Below, piece after piece: positions 23,011 to 32,510 of a DNA stretch of 64,000 nucleotides. The number at the start of each line of letters is the position of its first letter. Position 1 is the first letter of the stretch. This DNA comes from Corallococcus sp. NCRR (GTDB lineage Bacteria > Myxococcota > Myxococcia > Myxococcales > Myxococcaceae). A model generated the notes under the pieces. That model was not told the origin of the DNA. It did no database searches and saw only the letters and a program-made list of their open reading frames with translations. Location: contig NZ_CP114039.1 of the NCBI RefSeq assembly GCF_026965535.1, forward strand, positions 6,882,001 to 6,946,000. Direction: 5' to 3'. The position numbers were made by a program, and so were the translations under genes.

Positions 23011-26000
23011 GGACGCAGGCGTCCGCCCCTGCATCGAGCACGCTGCATCGCAGGGATGTGCATGGTGACCGGGCGGCGTCCTTCGCGCAGGCGCGGCTGT
23101 GGTTCCTGGACCGTTACGCACCGGGCGACGTGACCTACAACCTTCCCGCCGCCGTGTGGCTGGAAGGCGAACTGGACGTCGCCGTGCTCCAGGACAGTCT
23201 CATGGTGCTCGCCGCGCGCCATGACGCGCTGAGGACTTCCTTCCGGGAACAAGACGGCAGGCCGCTTCAGGTCATCTCGAAGTCCGCATCCCTGCCGCTG
23301 GCTCGCGTGTCACTGGAGTCCCTTCCCTCCGACACACGTGAGGCCGAAGCCTCCCGGTGGGCCCATGAGGAGGCCCGCCGCCCGTTCGTCCTGACGCAAG
23401 GGCCGCTCGTACGCGCCACGCTGCTGACGCTGGACGAGCGCACGCACGTGCTCGTGCTCGTCATGCACCACGCCGTTTCCGACGGCACGTCCATGGCCGT
23501 GCTGGTGCGCGAGCTCTCCGCCCTCTACGCGGCGCTGCGCGAACACCGCCCGTCGCCGCTGCGCGCGCTGCCGGTGACCTACGCTGACTACGCGGAGTGG
23601 CAGCGCGAATGGCTGGACGGAGCCGCGCTGGCTTCGCACCTGGACTACTGGCGCCAGCAGCTCTCGGGCGCACCCCGGTTGCTGGAGCTGGCCACGGACC
23701 GGCCGCGTCCCGCCGAGCGCGGGACGCAGGGCGCCCGCGTGCCGGTGGTGCTCGACTCGCGGCTCGCTGATGCGGTGCGCGCGCTGGCGGTTCAAGAGGG
23801 CGCCACCCCCTTCATGGTCCTGCTCGCGGCCTTCCAGGCGGTGCTCGCGCGCCACTCCGGACAGGACGACGTCAGCGTGGGCACCGCCATCGCGGGCCGC
23901 GACCGCGCGGAGTTGAAGGGCCTGGTGGGCTTCTTCGTCAACACGCTGGTGATGCGCACGAAGCTATCCGGCGCGCCCACCTTCCGTGAGCTGCTGGGCC
24001 GGGTGCGCGGGACGGCGATGGGCGCATACGCGCACCAGGACGTGCCCTTCGAGAAGCTGGTCGAAGCGCTCCAGCCCACGCGCGAGCGCGGGCACACGCC
24101 CCTCTTCCAGGTGATGTTCATCCTCCAGGGCGCGCAGGTGGGCGCCCCCGTGCTGCCAGGCCTCCAGTCGCGCTTGATGAACCTTCATTCGGGCACGGCG
24201 ATGTTCGACCTGACGCTCTCGCTCTCCGAATCCGCGCGGGGCTTCGAGGGCTGGCTGGAGTACGCCACCGGCCTCTTCAACGCGGACACTGTGATCCGCA
24301 TCGCTGGCCACCTGCGCGTGCTGCTGGAGGCCGCCGTCGCGGATCCTTCGCGCCAGGTGGACGCGCTCCCGTGGCTGGATGCCGACGAGTCGGAGCACCT
24401 GCTCGCGCTGTCGCGAGGACCCGGCAACGAGTTCCCGTCGGACGCAACCCTTTCCTCGCGCTTCGCGGCGCAGGTGGCCCGCACTCCAGATGCCGTGGCG
24501 CTCGTCGCTGGGGAGCACCGCCTGACGTACCGGGAGCTGCGTGCTCGGGTCCGGGCCGTGGCGCACACGCTGAGGCAGCGTGGCGTGGGGCCGGAGTCGG
24601 TGGTGGGCCTGTGCGTGGACCGGTCGGTGGATCTGGCGGTGGGGATGCTTGGCATCCTCGAAGCAGGTGCGGCGTACCTACCGTTGGATCCGGCGTACCC
24701 GGCGCAGCGGCTCGCGGCGATGTGGGAGGACTCGGGGGCGAAGGTCCTCGTGGGGCCTCGCCGCCTGGAGGGCGTGATCGCGGTGCCGGCCGAGCGCCGG
24801 CTCCTCCTCGACGACGTGGACCCTTCACTGGGCGCGGACTTCGTGCGGTCCGCGAGCGACGCACGGACGCTGGCCTACGTCCTCTACACGTCGGGTTCGA
24901 CCGGGCGGCCCAAGGGCGTGGGCGTGCCGCACCGGACGGTGATGAACTTCTTCCGCGCGATGGATGCGCACGTCACGCCGTGCCCGGGAACGTGGCTGGC
25001 GATGACGAGCATCTCGTTCGACATCTCCGTGCTGGAGCTGCTCTGGACCTGGACGCGCGGCTTCCAGGTGGTGCTCGCGCCCACGGGCCTGGAGCCCGCC
25101 GCGTTCGCGGACCTGCTGGAGCGCCACGCCGTCACCCACTTCCAGTGCACGCCGTCGTATGCGAGCGCCCTCGTGGAGGAGCCCCGGGCACTGCATGCGC
25201 TGGGCGGGCTGCGGCAGATGCTCGTGGGCGGCGAAGCGCTTCCGGGAGGCCTCGCCTCGAAGCTGCGGGCGCACGTCCCCGCGCTGCTCAACATGTACGG
25301 TCCCACCGAGACGACGGTGTGGTCGTCCATGCATCGTGTGGAGACGGACACGGCCGGCACGGTGCCGCTGGGACGGCCACTGGCGAACACCGGGCTGCAC
25401 GTCCTGGATGATCGGCTGAGGCCGGTGCCGGTCGGTGTCTCCGGTGAGCTGTTCATCGGCGGCGAAGGCGTGGTGCGCGGCTACCTGGGCCGGCCAGACC
25501 TGACGGCCGAGCGCTTCGTGCCGGACGCATTCCGCGACGCGCCTGGCACGCGGATGTACCGCACGGGCGACCGGGTGCGCTGGAGCGCGGACGGGACGTT
25601 GGAGTTCCTGGGCCGCATCGACCACCAGGTCAAGCTGCGCGGCTTCCGCATCGAACCAGGCGAAATCGAAGCCGCGCTCCGCATGCACCCCGAGGTCCGC
25701 GAGGCCGTGGTCGACGTGCGCGACCAGCGGCTCGTGGCCTATGTCGTCCCAGCCTCGGCGGATGCCGGCGCCCTGCGTGAGCACCTGCGCTCCCGCCTCC
25801 CGGAGTACATGGTGCCCTCGGCCTACGTCGGCCTGGACGCCCTGCCCCTCACGCCCAACGGCAAGGTGGACCGAGGCGCCCTGCCCACCCCCGCGACGCC
25901 CGCCGCCACCGAGGACACCGGCCCTCTGACGCCGCTCCAGGAGAAGCTGGCCGCGCTGTTCCAGGACGTGCTCCACGTGGAGCGCGTGGGCGCGCACGAT

Positions 26001-29000
26001 GACTTCTTCGCGCTAGGCGGGCATTCACTGCGGGCCACCCAGCTCGTCACCCGGGTGAGCGCCCGGTTCGGCGTGGACCTGCCCGTGCGCGCGCTGTTCG
26101 ACGCTCCCACCGTGGCCAGGCTCGCGGAGCGCATCGAAGCGCTCCCCTCCCGATACCCCGCCGACCCCATCCCCACCGTGTCCCGGGACGGGGCGCTGCC
26201 GCTGTCGTTCGCGCAGCAGCGCATGTGGTTCCTGGACCAGTTGGAGCCCGGCCAGACCCTCTACAACATCCCCCTGGCCCTGCGGCTCTCTGGTCCCCTG
26301 GACGTGGACGTGCTGCGCCGCACGCTCGCGGAGATCGTCCGCCGGCACGAACCGCTGCGCACCACCTTCGAGGATCACGAGGGCCAACCGCTCCAGCGCA
26401 TCCACGCGCCGCCCTCGGACTGGCCGCTGCCGGTGGAGTCCCTGCCCGAAGGCGCCGAGCGCGACGCCCTCCTGCGGCAGCACATGCGGGAGGACGCGAC
26501 CCGGCCGTTCAATCTGGGCACCGGTCCGTTGCTGCGCACGCGGCTGCTCAGGCTGTCCCCGGACGAACACGTGCTGCTGCTGTGCATGCACCACATCGTC
26601 ACGGATGGCTGGTCCATGGGTGTCCTCGTGCACGAGGTGGCCAGCCTCTACCCGGCGCTCGCGGCGGGACGTCCGTCGCCGCTTCCGGCGCTGGAGGTGC
26701 AGGCCGCGGACTTCGCCGCATGGCAGCGCCAGCAGGAGGACTCCGAGACGGCCCGGGCCCGGCTGGACACCCTCAAGGAGTCCCTGAAGGACGTGCCCGT
26801 GCTCACCCTGCCCGCCGAGCAGGGACAGCCGGGGACCCGGTCGACGCGTGGGGGCAGCCATGTCTTCACGCTGCCTGAGTCCCTGGTGCGTTCGCTGGAA
26901 CAGGTGGGCCGCGACCGGGACGCCACGTTGTTCATGGTGCTGATGGCCGGATACCAGGCCGTGCTGTCGCGCTACTCCGGGCAGGACGACTTCGCCGTGG
27001 GCATGCCGGTGGCACACCGCAACCGGCCGGAGCTGGAGCCGCTCATCGGCGTGTTCCTCAACACGCTGGTGCTGCGCGCCCGCCTGGACGGAGCGCCTCG
27101 CTTCTCCGAGCTCCTGGACCGTGTGCGCGAGTCCTCCCTGGCCGCGTACGCGCACCAGGACGTGCCGTTCGAGAAGCTGATGGAGGCGGTGGCGCACGCG
27201 CGGGGTGGAGACCGCACCCCGCTGTTCCAGGTGATGTTCGTGCTGCAGAACGCGCCGCTGGCCACGCCGTCCCTGCCCGGCGTCCACGTGGAGCGGCTGC
27301 ACACCTCGACCGAGACCGCGCGCTTCGACCTCATCCTGTCGCTCACCGCGCGGGACGGCGGGCTGGAGGGCACGCTCGAGTACAGCCGCGACCTCTTCTC
27401 CGAGGATGCCGCCCCGCGCTTCGCGACCCACTTCCGGGTCCTTTTGGAGGCCGTGGCCCACGACACGGCGACGCCCGTGTGGCGGCTGCCCCTGATGGAC
27501 GCGGCGGAGCGTGCGCGGGTGCTCGAAGCCTTCAGCGCACCGGACCTCCGGCCGCTGAGCACGCCGTCCCTCCTGGAGTGCTTCGACGCGCAGGTCCAGC
27601 GGGCTCCGGAGGCCGTGGCCGTGGAGCACGAAGGCCGCACGCTGACGTACGCGCAGTTGGATGCACGGGCGAACCAGCTGGCGCGGCACCTGCTGTCCCA
27701 GGGCCTCCCGCCCGAGGGCCGCGTGGGCCTGTGTCTGGAGCGAGGCCTGGACCTCATCGTGGGCATGCTCGGCGTCGTCAAGGCGGGCGGGTGCTACGTG
27801 CCGCTGGATCCGGCGTACCCGGCCTCGCGGCTGACGTTCATGTTCCAGGACGCCGGGCTGTCGCTGGTGGTGACGGAGCGCTCGCTGCCCCCGTCCGTCC
27901 AGGATCGCTCATGGCCCACGGTGAGCCTGGAGACGGACCGGGACACGATCGCGCGCCATGACGTGTCCGCTCCGGGCGTGCGGCTGCTGCCCGACGCGTG
28001 CGTCTACGTGCTCTTCACGTCGGGCTCCACGGGCACTCCCAAGGGCGTCGGCGTCACGGCCGCCTCCATCGTCCACGTGGTACGGGACACGGGCTACATC
28101 CAGCTCGGGCCCGACGACCGCATGGTGCAGGCGGGCACGCCTTCGTTCGACCTGGCCACCTTCGAGGTCTGGGGCGCACTGCTCAACGGCGCCCGGCTCG
28201 TCATCCTGCCTCGCGAGGTGACGCTGGAGCCGGTGCGACTGGCTCGCGTGTTGCGGGAGACGGGCGCCACCACGGCCCTGTTCGCCACGGCCCTGTTCCA
28301 CACCGTGGCGCGCGAGGTCCCTGATGCCTTCGCCACGATGCGCACGGTCCTGTACGCCGGGGAGGCCGCGAACGCGGACGCGGCTCGGGCGGTGCTGCGC
28401 GCGGGGCCTCCGGGCCGGCTGGTGAACCTGTACGGCCCCACGGAGACGACCGTGGGCGTCACCACGCACGACATCGTAGCCCTGCCGGAGGATGCAACAT
28501 CGGTCCCCATCGGTCGGCCGATGACACGGGTCCGGGCGTACGTGCTGGATGCGCGCGGCGAGCCCGTGCCCGTAGGCGTCCCGGGGGAGCTGTACATCGG
28601 CGGTGACGGCGTCGGCCGGGGCTACGTGGGCCGGCCGGACCTCACAGCGGAGCGCTTCGTGCCCTCACCCTTCGGTGACGTGCCCGGCGCACGGCTCTAT
28701 CGCACGGGCGACCGCGTGCGCTGGAGGGAGGACGGGGCGCTGGACTTCCTGGGCCGCCTGGACAACCAGGTGAAGCTGCGCGGCTTCCGCATCGAGCTGG
28801 GAGAGGTGGAGGCCATCGTCCGCCAGCACCCGGCGGTGAAGGCCGCGGTGGCGTCGGTGCTCGACGACGGTGAGGGCGATTCGCGCCTGGTGGCGTGGTA
28901 CGTGCCCCGCTCACCGATGGAGGCGGCGGAGCTGCGCGCCTTCGTCTCCGAGCGGCTGCCCGCGCCGCTGGTGCCCTCCGCGTTCGTGCCGCTCCAGGCC

Positions 29001-29612
29001 CTGCCCCTCACGCCCGTGGGCAAGGTGGACCGCAAGGCCCTGCCCGCTCCGGATGCGCGCTCGGTCGCCGTGGCGCCTTCGAAGCCTCGGCGGATGTCGC
29101 CCTTCCAGCAGCGGATCGCGGACCTGTTCCGTGACGTCCTGCGCGTGCCGGACGTGGGCGTGCACGATGACTTCTTCGCCCTGGGTGGCCACTCGCTGCT
29201 GGCCACGCGGCTCGTGTCCCGCGTGCGATCCACGTTCCAGGTGGAGCTGCCCCTGCGCGGCCTCTTCGACGGCGCCACCGTCGCGGACGTCACCGACCAG
29301 GTGGAGGCGCGGCTCCTCGCGCGCACCGGCCTTCCGCGCGTGCCGGCGATCCGCAAGGTGCCTCGCGACGGCGAGCTTCCCCTGTCCTTCGCGCAGCAGC
29401 GGCTCTGGGTGATGGAGCAACTGCAACCCGGCGCCACGCCCTACATCCTGCTGGGCGCCGTGCGGCTGGAGGGCGCGCTGGACGCGGAGGCCCTGCGCCG
29501 CGCGCTGGAGTTGCTCGTCGATCGTCATGAGGCGCTCCGCACCACCTTCACGCTCAAGGGCCGCGACCCCTCCAGGTCATCCAGGCCACGCCCTCCTGGG
29601 CCCTGCCTCTGA
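20637..29612 (+). CDS. Giant hybrid NRPS/PKS, N-terminal part: FAAL-ACP-C-A-T-C-A-T-C(partial)
   Basis: First reading frame of the second assembly line. GTG at 20637 is the first usual start after an in-frame TGA at 20580, and the protein begins as FAALs do (MHDFSRTLPGVLLKLA). The ribosome-binding site is weak. Domains: fatty acyl-AMP ligase (residues about 1-585), Ala/Ser/Gly-rich linker, ACP (about 720-790), C-A-T, C-A-T, and the first third of another C domain, which ends in a non-homologous tail (SRSSRPRPPGPCL) and a TGA at 29610. The C domain continues in the -1 frame from about 29567. This is therefore almost certainly the 5' part of one gene running to 58069, interrupted by a frameshift or a missing base. 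It activates a fatty acid and the first amino acids of a lipopeptide. Confidence 0.9.
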   Translation: MHDFSRTLPGVLLKLAQGPSAHAPLYTFLGESDGEETVWSAFDLDVRARRIATALRERSARGERVLLLYPPGLDYIAGFFGCLYAGAVAVPAYPPDPMRLERTLPRLRAIIQDARASVVLTTSGILGLSDFVFEQAPDFRELHWMATDALPEGGERDWVAPEGLGAESLAFLQYTSGSTGTPKGVMLTHGNLLHNLSLIHGAFGARADSVGVIWLPPYHDMGLIGGILEPLYGGFPVALMSPMSFLKRPMAWLEAVSRFGGTISGGPNFAFDLCVRKSTPEQRQALDLSRWEVAFCGAEPIRPETLERFVEAFGPSGFRREAFYPCYGLAEGTLIVSGGEKSTPPVSVTISGEAMERHRAEEVVAAEPGARTLVGCGRTLEAQRIAIVDPETLERRGPGEVGEIWVSGPSVAQGYWGREEATRETFHARIAHEDGGPYLRTGDLGFLRPEGELYVTGRRKDLIILRGRNHYPQDLEATVEGAHPALRPGGGAVFAVEVGGEERAVVVQEIDVRRLGGLREQLAAADAAVGTLRQRLAESHEVQAHAVVLIEPGSLPKTSSGKVQRHACRAAFLAGTLQEVTAWRAVPPGGTARAPLPASSAAPGFGASGLGASTEARAASIPGDGRPRSDTAASISASVLVASTEAADSGAAASGSGAAASAVLGSGATGATRPLASSGPSAGHEGRAVSSTSPGAGSEAREAVSGSKGLPANPDEAELVAWLRDVVARHMRMRREDIDVDAPVTRYGLDSLGAVELAHEMGVGATRLTVPMEWLLQGPSITSLARQLLSARTQASAPASSTLHRRDVHGDRAASFAQARLWFLDRYAPGDVTYNLPAAVWLEGELDVAVLQDSLMVLAARHDALRTSFREQDGRPLQVISKSASLPLARVSLESLPSDTREAEASRWAHEEARRPFVLTQGPLVRATLLTLDERTHVLVLVMHHAVSDGTSMAVLVRELSALYAALREHRPSPLRALPVTYADYAEWQREWLDGAALASHLDYWRQQLSGAPRLLELATDRPRPAERGTQGARVPVVLDSRLADAVRALAVQEGATPFMVLLAAFQAVLARHSGQDDVSVGTAIAGRDRAELKGLVGFFVNTLVMRTKLSGAPTFRELLGRVRGTAMGAYAHQDVPFEKLVEALQPTRERGHTPLFQVMFILQGAQVGAPVLPGLQSRLMNLHSGTAMFDLTLSLSESARGFEGWLEYATGLFNADTVIRIAGHLRVLLEAAVADPSRQVDALPWLDADESEHLLALSRGPGNEFPSDATLSSRFAAQVARTPDAVALVAGEHRLTYRELRARVRAVAHTLRQRGVGPESVVGLCVDRSVDLAVGMLGILEAGAAYLPLDPAYPAQRLAAMWEDSGAKVLVGPRRLEGVIAVPAERRLLLDDVDPSLGADFVRSASDARTLAYVLYTSGSTGRPKGVGVPHRTVMNFFRAMDAHVTPCPGTWLAMTSISFDISVLELLWTWTRGFQVVLAPTGLEPAAFADLLERHAVTHFQCTPSYASALVEEPRALHALGGLRQMLVGGEALPGGLASKLRAHVPALLNMYGPTETTVWSSMHRVETDTAGTVPLGRPLANTGLHVLDDRLRPVPVGVSGELFIGGEGVVRGYLGRPDLTAERFVPDAFRDAPGTRMYRTGDRVRWSADGTLEFLGRIDHQVKLRGFRIEPGEIEAALRMHPEVREAVVDVRDQRLVAYVVPASADAGALREHLRSRLPEYMVPSAYVGLDALPLTPNGKVDRGALPTPATPAATEDTGPLTPLQEKLAALFQDVLHVERVGAHDDFFALGGHSLRATQLVTRVSARFGVDLPVRALFDAPTVARLAERIEALPSRYPADPIPTVSRDGALPLSFAQQRMWFLDQLEPGQTLYNIPLALRLSGPLDVDVLRRTLAEIVRRHEPLRTTFEDHEGQPLQRIHAPPSDWPLPVESLPEGAERDALLRQHMREDATRPFNLGTGPLLRTRLLRLSPDEHVLLLCMHHIVTDGWSMGVLVHEVASLYPALAAGRPSPLPALEVQAADFAAWQRQQEDSETARARLDTLKESLKDVPVLTLPAEQGQPGTRSTRGGSHVFTLPESLVRSLEQVGRDRDATLFMVLMAGYQAVLSRYSGQDDFAVGMPVAHRNRPELEPLIGVFLNTLVLRARLDGAPRFSELLDRVRESSLAAYAHQDVPFEKLMEAVAHARGGDRTPLFQVMFVLQNAPLATPSLPGVHVERLHTSTETARFDLILSLTARDGGLEGTLEYSRDLFSEDAAPRFATHFRVLLEAVAHDTATPVWRLPLMDAAERARVLEAFSAPDLRPLSTPSLLECFDAQVQRAPEAVAVEHEGRTLTYAQLDARANQLARHLLSQGLPPEGRVGLCLERGLDLIVGMLGVVKAGGCYVPLDPAYPASRLTFMFQDAGLSLVVTERSLPPSVQDRSWPTVSLETDRDTIARHDVSAPGVRLLPDACVYVLFTSGSTGTPKGVGVTAASIVHVVRDTGYIQLGPDDRMVQAGTPSFDLATFEVWGALLNGARLVILPREVTLEPVRLARVLRETGATTALFATALFHTVAREVPDAFATMRTVLYAGEAANADAARAVLRAGPPGRLVNLYGPTETTVGVTTHDIVALPEDATSVPIGRPMTRVRAYVLDARGEPVPVGVPGELYIGGDGVGRGYVGRPDLTAERFVPSPFGDVPGARLYRTGDRVRWREDGALDFLGRLDNQVKLRGFRIELGEVEAIVRQHPAVKAAVASVLDDGEGDSRLVAWYVPRSPMEAAELRAFVSERLPAPLVPSAFVPLQALPLTPVGKVDRKALPAPDARSVAVAPSKPRRMSPFQQRIADLFRDVLRVPDVGVHDDFFALGGHSLLATRLVSRVRSTFQVELPLRGLFDGATVADVTDQVEARLLARTGLPRVPAIRKVPRDGELPLSFAQQRLWVMEQLQPGATPYILLGAVRLEGALDAEALRRALELLVDRHEALRTTFTLKGRDPSRSSRPRPPGPCL
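23075..26145 (+). other. Module 1 of second line: starter C-A-T, glycine-like
   Basis: The C domain (SFAQARLWFLDRYAPG; HHAVSDGTS) follows the ACP, so it acts as a lipo-initiation (starter) C domain that N-acylates the first residue. The A domain (about 24430-25890) has YTSGSTGRPKG and NMYGPTETTVW. The pocket by eye is D-I-L-Q-L-G-M-V-W, very close to the glycine code DILQLGLIWK. Glycine is my best-supported substrate call in the window. The carrier has LGGHSLRATQ near 26020. Confidence 0.87.
26180..29315 (+). other. Module 2 of second line: C-A-T
   Basis: The C domain has HHIVTDGWS. The A domain (about 27545-29060) has FTSGSTGTPKG and NLYGPTETTVG. The pocket by eye is D-L-F-L-L-A-L-V-G, which I cannot assign. 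The carrier has LGGHSLLATRL near 29185. It is followed directly by the C domain that contains the frame break. Confidence 0.85.
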
Positions 29613-32510
29613 CGGACCTGTCCAGCGTGCCGGCGGAGGAGCGCGAGGCGGAAGTGCGGCGGCTCGTGCGGGAAGAAGCGGCCCGGCCCTTCGACCTGGG
29701 CACGGGACCGCTGCTGCGCACCCTGCTCTTGCGGCTGCCCCCGTCCCATCACGTGCTGCTGCTGGGCATGCACCATGTCGTCTCCGACGGCTGGTCGCTG
29801 GAGGTGATGGTGCGCGAGGTGGCCACGGCCTACGCGGCCTTCGCCTCCGGGGTGTCTCCGGTGCTGCCGGCCCTGCCCGTGCAGTACGCGGACTTCGCGG
29901 CATGGCAGCGCGGCTGGCTCCAGGGCGACGTGCTCGCGGACGAGGTCGCATGGTGGAAGGAGCAACTGGCCGGCGCGCCCCGGGTGCTGGAGCTGCCCAC
30001 GGACAAGCCGCGCCCCACGACGCGAAGTCCGCGCGGCGCGCTCCTGCCCGTGCACGTGCCTCGCGAGCTGACGGACCGGCTGGCGGAGCTCGCGCGGCGG
30101 GAGGGCGCCACGCCCTTCATGGCGCTGCTGGCCGTGTGGCAGGTGTTGCTGTCGCGCTACAGCCGGCAGGAGGATCTGCTCGTCGGCGCCCCCATCGCGG
30201 GCCGCACCCACGGCGACGTGGAGGGGCTGGTCGGCTTCTTCGTCAACACGCTGGTCCTGCGAGCGCGGGTCCGTCCGGAGGATTCCTTCCGCGCGCTGCT
30301 GGGACAGGCGCGGGACACGACGGTCGCGGCCTATGAGCACCAGGACCTGCCGTTCGAGAAGCTGGTGGAGGAGCTCCAGGTGTCTCGCGATCTGGGGCGC
30401 ACGCCGCTGGTGCAGGCCGTGGTCGCGCTTCAGAACGCTCCGGCCGCGGTGCTCGAAGCGCCCGGACTGAGGATGGAGTTGCTGGAGGTGGACGCGGGCA
30501 CGGCGCACTTCGACCTGGGCCTGCTGCTCACGCAGACGCAGGACGGGCTGCGCGGCTCCATCGAATACAGCACCGACCTCTTCGAACGTGACACCGTGGC
30601 CCGGCTCGCGGGCCACCTGCGCGTGTTGCTGGAGGCCTCCGTCTCCGGGCCGGACGTGCCGGTCTCCCAACTGCCGTGGCTCACGCCGGAGGAGCGCCAG
30701 CAGGTGCTCGTCGCGTGGAACGACACCGCCCTGCCCTATCCCTCCGACAGCACCGTCGCGGCGCGCTTCGAGCTGCATGCCGCGCGGCGGCCGGACGCCA
30801 TCGCGGTGGAGGACGGCGAAGCCCAGCTCACGTACGCGCAGCTGGATGCCCGGGCGAACCAGCTCGCGCACGTCCTGCGCTCGCGGGGCGTTGGCGCGGA
30901 CGTGCCGGTGGCGCTGTGCCTGGAGCGCTCCGTGGGCTTCGTGGTCACGGTGCTCGGCATCCTCAAGGCCGGGGGCGCCTATGTCCCGCTGGACGCGTCC
31001 TATCCCGCGCAGCGGCTGCGCTTCATGCTGGAGGACGCACGGCCGCACCTGCTCGTCACCACGCGCGAGCTGCATGGGCGGCTGCAACTCCCCGACGCGT
31101 CCCTGCCGTGCCTGTTCCTGGAGGAGCTGGCGCTGGAGGACCAGCCCGTCACCGCACCCGAGACCGGCGTAGGGCCGCGCAACCTGGCCTACGTCATCTT
31201 CACGTCCGGCAGCGGCGGACGGCCCAAGGGCGTGGGCATCGAGCAGCGCGGGCTTCTGCGCCTGATGCACTCGGCGCCGTACACGCGCTACGGGGCGCGC
31301 GACACGGGGCTGCTCTTCGCGCCGGTGTCCTTCGATGGCTCCGTGCTGGAGCTGTGGACGCCGCTGTTGCACGGCGGCCGGCTGGTCGTCTTCCCGGGCC
31401 ACGTCCCCGCTAGCGACATGGACGCACTGGCCCACGTGGTGGAGCGCCACGGCGTCACCTTCGTGCATCTGCCCGCGGGCCTCTTCTCGCAGTTGATGGA
31501 GCACCGGCCGGACATCCTCGGGCGGCTGCGGGAGCTGCACGCGGGCGGCGACATCGTGTCCGCGCCGCACGTGCGCCGGGCCGTGGAGTCGCTGGGCATC
31601 CCCTTCACCAACGCGTACGGACCGACCGAGTGCTCCGTGGTCGCCACCACCTTCACGGTGGAGCGGCCGGAGCAGGTGTCCCTGTCCGTGCCCATTGGCT
31701 CGCCGCTCTCCAACACGTCGGTGTACGTGCTGGACGCGCGGCTGCACCCGGTGCCGGTGGGCGTGCCGGGCGAGCTGTTCCTCGGCGGCGACGGCGTGGC
31801 CCGGGGCTATGTGTCACGGCCGGACCTCACGGCGGAGCGCTTCGTCCCGGATGCGCACGGCGCGATGCCCGGTGCCCGGCTGTACCGCACGGGGGACCTG
31901 GTGCGCTGGCGTCCGGACGGCACGCTGGAGTTCCTGGGCCGTGCGGACCAACAGGTGAAGGTGCGCGGCTTCCGCATCGAGCTGGCGGAGGTGGAGGCGG
32001 CCCTGCGCGACCTGCCCGCGGTGCAGGAGGCCGCGGTGGTGGTGCGCGAGGACGTGCCCGGAGACAAGCGGCTCGTCGCCTACGCGATGCCCCGCGCGGG
32101 TCAGGTGCTGGAGGCCTCGGCGCTGCGCGCGGCGCTGCGGCAGCGGCTGCCGGAGTACATGGTCCCGTCGGTGTTCGTGACGCTGGCCACCCTGCCCCTC
32201 AACCCCAGCGGCAAGGTGGACCGCAAGGCGCTGCCCGCGCCGGATGCCGCGTCCACGGGACGGCAGGTCCGCTTCGTGGAGCCGTCGCACCCGCTGGAGC
32301 AGCGGCTGGCGCCCCTCTTCGCCCGCGAGCTGGGCACGGATCGCGTGGGCGCGCAGGACCACCTCTTCGAGGAGCTGGGAGCCACGTCGCTGACGGTGGT
32401 GCGTCTGGCCGCGCGTCTGCGCGAGGAGCTCCAGCGCGAGGTGCCCGTGGTGTGGTTGTTCGAGCACCCCACGCTCGAAGGGCTCGTCCAGCGGCTGGAG
32501 CGCGAGTCCC
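29360..32510 (+). other. Module 3 of second line: C-A-T, split by the frame break, altered P-loop
   Basis: The C domain runs from about 29370 across the frame break to about 30700 (HHVVSDGWS near 29772). The A domain (about 30715-32250) has TSGSGGRPKG, with Gly in place of the usual Thr or Ser of the ATP-binding loop (31202-31228), and NAYGPTECSVV. The pocket by eye is D-G-L-H-H-G-A-V-V, unusual and unassigned. The carrier has LGATSLTVVRL instead of LGGHSL, as expected for a carrier that donates to a ketosynthase. Confidence 0.82.
29567..29570 (+). other. CCCC run at frame break within a C domain
   Basis: Frame 20637-29612 encodes a normal C-domain start up to RHEALRTTFTLKGRDP. The homologous continuation (LQVIQATPSWALPLTDL) is read in the -1 frame from CTC at 29570. 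The overlap of the two open frames is limited to 29531-29611. One extra C here would fuse the two reading frames into a single protein of about 12,480 residues. Confidence 0.9.

Noticed and set aside
29627-29700. GTG at 29627 as the start of a separate NRPS gene
   Set aside because: It is in the middle of a C domain whose N-terminal third is encoded immediately upstream in another frame; no convincing ribosome-binding site, and C-domain sequence in this frame begins before the GTG.
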